Shown here piece after piece: positions 33,009 through 39,054 of a DNA stretch of 39,054 nt. Each line of letters starts with the position of its first letter. Position 1 is the stretch's first letter. This DNA is from UBA4582 sp047630175 (GTDB taxonomy: Bacteria > Pseudomonadota > Gammaproteobacteria > Pseudomonadales > Azotimanducaceae), in contig JBLHVI010000032.1 of NCBI GenBank assembly GCA_047630175.1, forward strand, positions 1 through 39,054, written 5' to 3'. A program made the position numbers and the translations under genes. The notes beneath the pieces were generated by a model. It made no database searches. It was not told where the DNA came from and saw nothing but the letters and a program-made list of their open reading frames with translations.

Positions 33009-35585
33009 CTAGGCAACATTCACAATATTCACTGCAGGAATCACCGCACTCGCCGCTGACTTCTGGAAAGCTTCGATCTGGTCGAAGTTCAAGTAGCGAT
33101 AGATGTGGTCAGAGAATGCATCGAGTTCCTTTGCGTGATGCATGTATTCTTCAACGGTTGGCAAGTGGCCTAGAATAGCAGCAATCGCTGCCAGCTCTGC
33201 TGATGCGAGATATACATCGGCACCGTCGCCTAATCGGTTCGGAAAATTCCGTGTTGAGGTAGAGACGGCTGTTGAATTGGGTGCTATCCGCGCCTGGTTA
33301 CCCATGCATAGTGAGCAACCTGGCATCTCGGTACGTGCGCCGGCAGCCGCGAAAATGTTGTATACGCCTTCCTCTCGCAGTTGGTGCTCGTCCATCTTCG
33401 TCGGTGGCGATATCCACAGCCGAGTCGGAATACCTTTAGTCTTCTCAAGCAGCTGTGCAGCAGCACGGAAGTGACCAATGTTTGTCATGCATGAACCGAT
33501 GAAAACCTCGTCAATGTGCGCGCCTTGTACTTCTGATAATGGTTTTACATCATCAGGGTCGTTAGGGCAGGCCAGCAACGGCTCCTTGATCTCGTCGAGG
33601 TTGATCTCGATAATTTCAGCGTACTCAGCATCGGCATCCGGTTGCATCAACACGGGGTTGTCCAGCCAGTCTTGCATGGCGGTAATCCGGCGACCGATGG
33701 TACGCGCATCGCCATAGCCTTCACTGATCATCCACTTCAACAAGGTCACGTTGGAGGTAATGTATTCTTTGATGGGCGCTTCACCTAAGCGAATTGTGCA
33801 ACCACCGGCAGAACGTTCGGCAGACGCATCACTGATCTCGAAGGCTTGCTCGACCTTTAAGTCCGGAAGGCCTTCGATCTCGAGAATCTTGCCCGAGAAG
33901 ATGTTCTTCTTGCCTTCTTTGGCAACGGTCAAAAGACCACTTTGGATTGCCGCATAAGGAATGGCGTTGACCAAGTCACGCAAGGTGATGCCTGGTTGCA
34001 TGGTGCCTTTGAAACGCACTAGGACAGACTCAGGCATATCCAGTGGCATAACGCCGATGGCTGAGGCGAAAGCGACTAAACCAGAGCCCGCTGGAAAGCT
34101 GATGCCCATGGGAAAGCGTGTATGTGAATCACCACCTGTACCGACGGTGTCGGGTAGCAGCATACGGTTCAGCCAAGAGTGGATAATGCCGTCACCTGGG
34201 CGTAACGCAACACCGCCTCGGGTCTGGATAAAGTCTGGCAGGGTATGCTGGGTATCGATGTCCACAGGCTTGGGGTAAGCCGCAGTGTGGCAGAAAGACT
34301 GCATCACGAGATCCGCAGAGAAGCCCAGGCAAGCCAGTTCTTTAAGCTCATCGCGCGTCATGGGGCCGGTGGTGTCCTGAGAGCCAACGGTGGTCATTTT
34401 CGGCTCGCAATAAGTGCCAGGACGTATCCCTGCAACACCGCAGGCCTTGCCGACAATTTTTTGCGCCAGCGTGAAGCCCTTGGTTGAAGCCTCTTCTGGT
34501 ACGGGGCGACGGAAGATATCATTTTGCGGCATCCCTAGCGCTTCGCGCGCACGCTCGGTGAGGCCTCGGCCAATGATCAACGGGATTCGACCGCCCGCCT
34601 GAACTTCGTCGAGTAATACTTGTGTTGCCAACGTGAAGGTAGTGATGACTTCGCCGCTGGCTTCGCTTGTAATCTTGCCTTCATAGGGATGGACAATGAT
34701 CACATCACCCATTTCCATTTTGCTGATATCACATTCAATGGGCAGGGCACCGGCGTCTTCCATGGTGTTAAAGAAAATAGGCGCAATCTTGCCGCCCAGC
34801 ACTACGCCGCCGTCACGCTTGTTAGGAATGTTGGGGATATCATCGCCCATATGCCAAAGCACAGAGTTGGTTGCTGACTTACGTGATGAACCTGTGCCAA
34901 CTACATCGCCTACATAAGCGATGGGGTTGCCAGAACGCTTGAGTTCCTCGATCTTTTGCAGTGGGTTTTCCATTGTTTTCTGCAACATAGCGAGTGCGTG
35001 CAGCGGAATATCTGGGCGGCTCCACGCGTCACCAGCAGGGGATAGATCGTCAGTATTGGTTTCGCCTTCAACCATAAATACCGTGACCTTGATTTGCTCA
35101 GGCACTTTAGGCTTGTTGATGAACCACTCACCGTTTGCCCATGATTCCAGCACTTTCTTGGCATGGGGGTTGGTCTTGGATTTCTCCACGACGTCATGGA
35201 ACGCATCGAACATGAGTAAAGTACGAGACAGAGCGGTAGCTGCGGCCTCGGCCGTGACATCATCATCAAGCAATTCAATCAATGGCTCGATGTTATACCC
35301 GCCCAGCATGGTGCCCAGCAGTTTGGTCGCATGTATGCGATCAATCATTGGGCATGTGTCGGTGCCCTTGGCGACGGCGGTTAAGAAGGCGGCCTTCACA
35401 TAGGCTGCATCATCGACACCAGCAGGGGTGCGATTGGTGATCAAGTCGAGAATAAAATCCTCTTCGCCGGTTGGCGGCGCTTTTAATAGCTCCACTAACT
35501 CGTTAACCTGTGCAGCGGAGAGAGGTAATGGGTCGATACCCATTTCTGATCGTTCGGCGGCGTGTTGTCGGTAAGCATCAAGCAC
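33009..35585 (-). CDS. acnB: bifunctional aconitate hydratase 2 / 2-methylisocitrate dehydratase
   Basis: TCA-cycle aconitase B, isomerising citrate and isocitrate through a 4Fe-4S cluster; it can also act on 2-methylisocitrate. Cluster cysteines are visible in IGSCMTNIGHF and PGCSLCMGNQARI. The N-terminal HEAT-like domain ends before ESWANGEWFINKPKVPEQIK, the swivel domain carries GTGSSRKSATNSV, and the catalytic part has TVGSQDTTGPMTRDELK and GTGGDSHTRFPMG. Start: the frame opens at an ATG at 35600, but GAGGG right after that ATG is well spaced for a GTG at 35585. That gives MLDAYRQHAAER, exactly where E. coli AcnB (MLEEYRKH) begins, and 858 residues (E. coli 865). Confidence 0.96.
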   Translation of the reverse strand: MLDAYRQHAAERSEMGIDPLPLSAAQVNELVELLKAPPTGEEDFILDLITNRTPAGVDDAAYVKAAFLTAVAKGTDTCPMIDRIHATKLLGTMLGGYNIEPLIELLDDDVTAEAAATALSRTLLMFDAFHDVVEKSKTNPHAKKVLESWANGEWFINKPKVPEQIKVTVFMVEGETNTDDLSPAGDAWSRPDIPLHALAMLQKTMENPLQKIEELKRSGNPIAYVGDVVGTGSSRKSATNSVLWHMGDDIPNIPNKRDGGVVLGGKIAPIFFNTMEDAGALPIECDISKMEMGDVIIVHPYEGKITSEASGEVITTFTLATQVLLDEVQAGGRIPLIIGRGLTERAREALGMPQNDIFRRPVPEEASTKGFTLAQKIVGKACGVAGIRPGTYCEPKMTTVGSQDTTGPMTRDELKELACLGFSADLVMQSFCHTAAYPKPVDIDTQHTLPDFIQTRGGVALRPGDGIIHSWLNRMLLPDTVGTGGDSHTRFPMGISFPAGSGLVAFASAIGVMPLDMPESVLVRFKGTMQPGITLRDLVNAIPYAAIQSGLLTVAKEGKKNIFSGKILEIEGLPDLKVEQAFEISDASAERSAGGCTIRLGEAPIKEYITSNVTLLKWMISEGYGDARTIGRRITAMQDWLDNPVLMQPDADAEYAEIIEINLDEIKEPLLACPNDPDDVKPLSEVQGAHIDEVFIGSCMTNIGHFRAAAQLLEKTKGIPTRLWISPPTKMDEHQLREEGVYNIFAAAGARTEMPGCSLCMGNQARIAPNSTAVSTSTRNFPNRLGDGADVYLASAELAAIAAILGHLPTVEEYMHHAKELDAFSDHIYRYLNFDQIEAFQKSAASAVIPAVNIVNVA

Positions 35586-35619
35586 AGCAGTAGCCCTCAT
35601 AAAAGCATGTTATTAAGGT

Positions 35620-35643
35620 GCGCGCTGCTTTGGGGCAGCACGC
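35620..35643 (-). promoter_or_regulatory. hairpin in the acnB leader
   Basis: In the acnB transcript sense, CGC-mismatch-GCTGC pairs with GCAGC-mismatch-GCG around a 6-nt loop (35620-35622 and 35624-35628 with 35635-35639 and 35641-35643). It lies about 35 nt upstream of the GTG start. It may influence acnB mRNA stability or translation; no known riboswitch is recognised. Confidence 0.4.
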
Positions 35644-35658
35644 GTAAAATCGGGTGTT

Positions 35659-35687
35659 AGTTTACCTTAAAAGGCCTTTAAAGTTAA
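35659..35687 (-). promoter_or_regulatory. candidate acnB promoter with a central palindrome
   Basis: On the minus strand TTAACT (35687-35682), 17 nt, then TAAACT (35664-35659) is a plausible sigma-70 promoter about 75 nt before the acnB start. The 17-nt spacer is almost filled by the palindrome AAAGGCCTTT (35670-35679), which extends by two more pairs after one mismatch on each side (35667-35682). A repressor bound there would block RNA polymerase. Confidence 0.5.
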
Positions 35688-35776
35688 GCTGTGCGGGTTA
35701 ATTCCTGCCATGTTTAATCGTCGAATAGCCCTTATCTAACAGTGGAATAACAGTCGAGTAAAGGTTGGTTTCTTGT

Positions 35777-36424
35777 ATGACAATAGATGATTTTTTATAT
35801 TGCCAAACCCCCCAGAGTTGGGTTGCAGCGGTCAACGACAATCTGGATGTTTTGCTCATTGATCACGCTAACTGTGAGAAAAAGGCTGCCTCCACAGCGC
35901 TCAACCTTATGTACCGTTACGTGGACAAGCCAGAGATGTTACTCCAGTTTTCAAAGCTCGCCCGGGAGGAATTACGCCATTTCGAACAGGTAGTGGGTTT
36001 GCTGAATGCCCGTGGGATTGAATACAGTAATGTGTCTTCGGCCCGCTATGCCGGCGAGTTGCGTAAGGGAGTGCGGACCCATGAACCTGCTCGGCTGGTG
36101 GATATGATGGTGGTCAGCGCCATTGTCGAAGCCCGCAGTTGTGAACGATTTGAGCGTGTTATACCTGTACTGGACAATCAGCTCGCCGATTTTTATGGCT
36201 CGCTGCTCAAATCAGAGGCCCGGCATTTCAAAATCTATCTAGATTTTGCCGAAGAATACGCTGAGGGGGCCGCAGAGACCGGAGCCATTGATCTCGACGC
36301 TCGTATCGCGTTCTTCTTGGCAGAAGACCAGCGGCTAGTTGAGTCACCTGACGCCGATTTTCGGTTCCATAGCGGGGTTCCTGAGGCCAGTCTAGCGTCG
36401 AGTTCGTTGGCCGCCATGGGCTAA
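35777..36424 (+). CDS. miaE: tRNA-(ms2io6A)-hydroxylase
   Basis: Non-haem diiron monooxygenase that hydroxylates the 2-methylthio-N6-isopentenyl group of A37 in tRNAs reading UNN codons. It is a ferritin-like helical protein of 215 residues. The expected ligands are E34 (NCEKKA), E65 and H68 (EELRHFEQ), E118 (AIVEARSCERF), E147 and H150 (KSEARHFKIY). A TTG at 35765 opens the frame, but the ATG at 35777 gives a normal N-terminus (MTIDDFLYCQTP); AAGG stands 12 nt upstream. It is divergent from acnB and convergent with lpxH, with 31 nt between the stops and no clear terminator. Confidence 0.92.
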   Translation: MTIDDFLYCQTPQSWVAAVNDNLDVLLIDHANCEKKAASTALNLMYRYVDKPEMLLQFSKLAREELRHFEQVVGLLNARGIEYSNVSSARYAGELRKGVRTHEPARLVDMMVVSAIVEARSCERFERVIPVLDNQLADFYGSLLKSEARHFKIYLDFAEEYAEGAAETGAIDLDARIAFFLAEDQRLVESPDADFRFHSGVPEASLASSSLAAMG

Positions 36425-36455
36425 AATAAACGCGGTTAGGCACTTACGGTAGTAA

Positions 36456-37226
36456 TCACCCAATCGCAAAGGACCGCAGGCTTAACCCATGGGTGTCGGC
36501 GGTGATAAACCAGCCTTGCTTGTCCCAATCCCCGAGCACGACACGTTCTGCAGGTCTATCATTGACTGCTAGCGCATGTCGCGCGGGTCTGTGGGTGTGG
36601 CCATGAATCATCTGTTGCACACCCTGTTCGGCCATGACTCGGACAACCTCTGACAGCGTAACGTCCATGATGTCGGCGCGACTGTCATTGGCTTTGGCAG
36701 CTAGCGTGTGTTGCTGCGTATGGGTCTGACTCTGCTGACGGGCACTGGCGGCAAAAGCGGCGCGCTCAGCTAGCGTCTTGCTGAGAAAATCAGTTTGGAA
36801 TGCTGAGCTGCGCAGCATCGCACGTACCTGCATGTACTGGGTATCGCCGGTACATAGACTGTCACCATGCATCAAGAGGGTAGGGGTACCGTAGAGATCA
36901 ATCACCGTCGGGTCATCAAGCAGGGTGGCACCAATACGGGCACAGAATTGCTGACCCAGCAAGAAATCTCGATTGCCGTGCATAATATAGATTGGCACCG
37001 TCAAATCTCGCAGGGCATCGATGATAGTGGTGGTAAAGGTGTTCTCGTCATCATCGCCGAGCCAGACCTCAAAAAAGTCACCAAGAATGTAAAGTGTTTC
37101 GCAAAGCGGCACCTGATGCTCCAAAAACTCGAGAAAAGACTGCTGTATATCAGGCCTGGCGGGGTCTAGATGTAAATCAGATATGAACAGGGTGCTAGGG
37201 TCTGCGGGCATAAAAGGCGGTTCCAT
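36456..37226 (-). CDS. lpxH: UDP-2,3-diacylglucosamine diphosphatase LpxH
   Basis: Peripheral membrane pyrophosphatase of lipid A synthesis; hydrolyses UDP-2,3-diacylglucosamine to lipid X and UMP. Calcineurin-like metal-site motifs are all present: FISDLHLDPARPD (D17, H19), ILGDFFEVWLGDD, MHGNRDFLLG, LMHGDSLCTGD and IHGHTHRPARH. Length is 256 with the ATG at 37226, or 251 with the ATG at 37211 (MPADPSTLFIS), which would be closer to E. coli (240). Neither start has a strong ribosome binding site. It is divergent from the tRNA promoter at 37291. Confidence 0.95.
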   Translation of the reverse strand: MEPPFMPADPSTLFISDLHLDPARPDIQQSFLEFLEHQVPLCETLYILGDFFEVWLGDDDENTFTTTIIDALRDLTVPIYIMHGNRDFLLGQQFCARIGATLLDDPTVIDLYGTPTLLMHGDSLCTGDTQYMQVRAMLRSSAFQTDFLSKTLAERAAFAASARQQSQTHTQQHTLAAKANDSRADIMDVTLSEVVRVMAEQGVQQMIHGHTHRPARHALAVNDRPAERVVLGDWDKQGWFITADTHGLSLRSFAIG

Positions 37227-37290
37227 CGGTGAATTTTCGACTTAACACGGACATTATTCATAAAATACTGCCTAGAATCCATTTTCGTGT

Positions 37291-37320
37291 TTGACGGGCC
37301 CGCATTCGGTTCAGTAGAAT
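37291..37320 (+). promoter_or_regulatory. stable-RNA promoter for the tRNA operon
   Basis: TTGACG (37291-37296), 18 nt, TAGAAT (37315-37320), followed by a GC-rich discriminator GCGCCCTC. This combination is typical of stringently controlled rRNA/tRNA promoters. The leader to the first tRNA is about 135 nt and contains a GC-rich stem-loop at 37386-37404. Confidence 0.7.
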
Positions 37321-37463
37321 GCGCCCTCTCGCGAGGAAGAGTGAGCCAATAAGCAAACTTCAGTCAACACGAGAACGACTTGAGTCGCTGAGCCTTAGGC
37401 AGCGTATCAGGTCATTGCTTCGAGCCAGTACGTTCTGGTTCAGCAAAGGTTAAGTAAGAAAAT

Positions 37464-37540
37464 CGGGGTATAGCGCAGTCTGGTAGCGCGCCTGCTTTGG
37501 GAGCAGGATGTCGGGAGTTCGAATCTCTCTACCCCGACCA
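37464..37540 (+). tRNA. tRNA-Pro (anticodon UGG)
   Basis: 77-nt cloverleaf. The acceptor stem CGGGGTA pairs with TACCCCG, the D-loop has AGTCTGGTAG, and the anticodon stem CCTGC/GCAGG encloses TTTGGGA with anticodon TGG. The T-arm is GGGAG TTCGAAT CTCTC, and the 3' CCA is encoded. It is first of two tRNAs in one transcript. Confidence 0.97.
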
Positions 37541-37577
37541 TTTTCAAGACATTGTGTCAGCCAAGTCGAAGGGTTTA

Positions 37578-37654
37578 GCGCCCGTAGCTCAATCGGATAG
37601 AGCACCGGCCTTCTAAGCCGGGGGTTACAGGTTCGATTCCTGTCGGGCGCACCA
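37578..37654 (+). tRNA. tRNA-Arg (anticodon UCU)
   Basis: 77-nt cloverleaf. The acceptor stem GCGCCCG pairs with CGGGCGC, the D-loop has CTCAATCGGATAGAG, and the anticodon stem CCGGC/GCCGG encloses CTTCTAA with anticodon TCT. The T-arm is ACAGG TTCGATT CCTGT, and CCA is encoded. It follows tRNA-Pro by 37 nt. No T-run terminator is evident right after it. Confidence 0.97.
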
Positions 37655-38830
37655 CAAAATTCCGGAAAAAAGCGCAAGACTTAAAGAGTAGCGTCAGTGC
37701 GACCAATGTAGCGGTTATTTTGCGTGTGCGGCCAGCGTTGCTCAGGTAGATGTTGGCGCTAGAATCTTGCATTTGTTGTTTTATCGGCCTGCAGTGGCTC
37801 GTAGCGTCTGGCCGTAAGGCAGTGATATTCGCAATCGAGCGTGTTACTCAATAATAGCCAAGCACAAGCGTGACGCGAAAATGCGCGATTACCAAACATT
37901 CATTCGCCTTGGCTGCTTGGAAAACTCGTAACATTAGTGGTAAATCCTCGCGAGAGCATGTCGCACAGCAGCGAGTTCCTAAGAGCCTGCGCGGCACCAA
38001 TAAGCAAAATAAAGACAATGCTCTGCAACAGCAGATTCTGTTTGAAAGACGACATCGTTACCGCGCCGATGACTCACTGCAAGTTGTCAATTTTGCGCGA
38101 TATTGCTGTCCAATTCTCAATCCCATCAGCTAACGGCTTGACCAGGGTGAATAGCAAGTTGTCCAGCGCTATAGGTACATGCACACCTGCCCCTTGGGTC
38201 TTGCTGTTAGTCTGATTAGCAGTGCCGTATTAAGAAATAGCATCAATGGGATGTCACGTTGTTGCTCTACTGTCTCCGTTTGGACATTAGTTTCGATCAG
38301 TGTTTGCTGTTATTCCCTGCCGACTAGAGGACGTCTTTCCGTCAACTACCCACGGCTTAAAAACCTCCTGGCCATGCTAATACTAGGCGCTGACAATTCA
38401 CAAGGTGGCAGATTGTTGCATGGGTGCGAGGTCGAGCGCTTCGGCAGATCAGGTGAGTTGCAACAGTGGGTGTTTTGCCCAGCCATTAACTTTGGCGGAC
38501 GCTCGGTTAGGTCGAATTTCCACCTTTACAGCACAGAAATGTTGAAGATAAAAAGGCTAAAGCGAGGATATCAGTCTGCTCGCAACGCCTAGTGTGCCAT
38601 CACGCAGTGATCGCTATGACTTACCGGTACTCGTTGGTGCTAGCGAACACCTTCATGTTGGTGTTTAGTGTGTATTCGTTGTCAGCGCGTCTAGCGAGTT
38701 ATATTGCCTTTGATAACGCGGGTAAATACAGTAATCTTCGAACGTGAAATGATGGGACAAGCACCTCAGGACTTAATTTGGCCTGGTATCCGTTGTACGC
38801 ACAATAACAATAATCTATTTGGACTCCGCC
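37655..38830. other. 1.2-kb gene-poor stretch after the tRNAs
   Basis: No reading frame here has recognisable protein signatures. The longest, 137 codons on the plus strand from 38179, has unremarkable composition and no family motif. On the minus strand are two short frames in series (36 codons at 38074-38184 and 51 codons at 37900-38055); on the plus strand there is a 43-codon frame at 38616-38747. Short inverted repeats include AACACC/GGTGTT at 38646-38665. It may hold decayed genes, small proteins or regulatory RNA; nothing decides between these. Confidence 0.6.
37900..38055 (-). CDS. possible 51-residue membrane or secreted peptide
   Basis: The minus-strand frame from an ATG at 38055 encodes a peptide beginning MSSFKQNLLLQ, with a hydrophobic run SIVFILLIGAAQAL that could be a signal peptide or anchor, and a polar end. 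It starts 18 nt after the stop of another small minus-strand frame (38074-38184, GTG start with AAGGGG upstream). The ribosome binding site is weak and I know no family for it, so it may be chance. Confidence 0.2.
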   Translation of the reverse strand: MSSFKQNLLLQSIVFILLIGAAQALRNSLLCDMLSRGFTTNVTSFPSSQGE

Positions 38831-39054
38831 ATGAATAAATTTTTCTTCGCCACGGTAACGGTTGTGGCGCTGCTGGCTAGCCCGGTATTTGCTGATAAAA
38901 TCGATGCTGCGCAGACCGCTTTTGAGGTAGGTGATTCGGTTACAGCGGAGTTGAACTACCAGGCCGCGATCGGCCTCGACCGCAAAAATGCCAGCGCTTA
39001 TCTTGGTTTGGGACGTTTGTATCTTGCAGGTGGTCAATTTGACAAGAGCGCCGA
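38831..39054 (+). CDS. secreted TPR protein, partial (runs off the window)
   Basis: The frame is open from the ATG at 38831 to the window end (74 complete codons). It has a clear signal peptide: MNKFFFATVTVVALLASPVFA with predicted cleavage after VFA. A tetratricopeptide-type repeat follows (DAAQTAFEVGDSVTAELNYQ, then a second helix pair with SAYLGLGRLYLAGGQFDKSA). The product should be periplasmic or outer-membrane associated and act as a protein-interaction scaffold. GGAC lies 8 nt before the ATG. The 3' end and any downstream partner are not in the window. Confidence 0.8.
   Translation, partial: MNKFFFATVTVVALLASPVFADKIDAAQTAFEVGDSVTAELNYQAAIGLDRKNASAYLGLGRLYLAGGQFDKSA

Noticed and set aside
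33142..35403. Several plus-strand ORFs of 60-160 codons inside acnB.
   Set aside because: They lie wholly within the strongly supported acnB gene on the other strand and show no protein signatures.
37578..37654. tRNA-Arg as an attachment site of an integrated element.
   Set aside because: No integrase gene and no repeat of the tRNA 3' end could be seen in the 1.4 kb that follows within the window.
37450..37772. Minus-strand ORFs across the two tRNAs (with stretches such as APDRNRTCNPRLRRP and TGIEPVTPGLEGR).
   Set aside because: These are the translated complements of the tRNA genes, a well-known source of false proteins in databases; the tRNAs themselves are complete.
38179..38592. 137-codon plus-strand ORF in the gene-poor block.
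   Set aside because: No recognisable domain, no ribosome binding site, and an amino acid composition typical of chance frames; left as part of the undetermined region.
38699..39037. 112-codon minus-strand ORF opposite the partial TPR gene.
   Set aside because: The plus strand has a convincing signal peptide and TPR repeat at the same place; the minus frame is a shadow.

Overview
The window is a continuous stretch of bacterial chromosome of roughly balanced base composition. It is packed with core metabolic genes and carries no transposase, integrase or phage gene. The gene families (sucAB-lpd-sucCD order, AcnB, FimV, TgpA, MiaE, LpxH, SixA) point to a gammaproteobacterium. The order asd-fimV-truA-trpF-...-folC-SPOR-cvpA-purF is that of Pseudomonas and its relatives. 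A free-living, possibly marine member of Pseudomonadales sensu lato is my inference; the species cannot be named from the sequence.

Layout: (1) 90-7787, the TCA-cycle operon sucA-sucB-lpd-sucC-sucD, closed by three adjacent hairpins, the last one a terminator. (2) 7998-9914, htpG behind a near-consensus heat-shock (sigma-32) promoter. It converges on a large DUF1631 gene (9983-12271, minus) across a perfect bidirectional terminator. (3) 12525-13879, sixA overlapping a DUF4892 envelope-protein gene, followed by a 14-bp tandem repeat. (4) folE (minus) diverging from aroC, then a LysR-type regulator (minus) diverging from asd. (5) 16890-28821, asd, fimV (with a long Asp/Leu repeat array), truA, trpF-trpB-trpA, folC, a SPOR protein, cvpA and purF, all on the plus strand. 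(6) 28913-32868, a tight MoxR ATPase / DUF58 / TgpA-transglutaminase operon. (7) acnB (minus), miaE (plus) and lpxH (minus). (8) A stable-RNA promoter driving tRNA-Pro(UGG) and tRNA-Arg(UCU), then about 1.2 kb with no convincing gene, and the start of a secreted TPR protein that runs off the window.

The genes serve central carbon metabolism (2-oxoglutarate to succinate, aconitase), aromatic amino acid, folate, purine and lysine/threonine-family biosynthesis, RNA modification, lipid A synthesis, and cell-envelope functions (FimV, SPOR, TgpA). I did not find an obviously new multi-gene system. The best second-look items are: the palindrome inside the predicted acnB promoter, with a hairpin in the acnB leader; the FimV repeat array and the hairpin covering its ribosome binding site; the absence of accD and leuCDB from places where relatives carry them; the glutamate at the TrpA Asp60 position; the stacked hairpins after sucD; and the gene-poor block after the tRNAs. 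Several starts are not ATG (trpA, cvpA, the SPOR gene, tgpA, and probably acnB, asd and DUF1631), so start calls are argued gene by gene.
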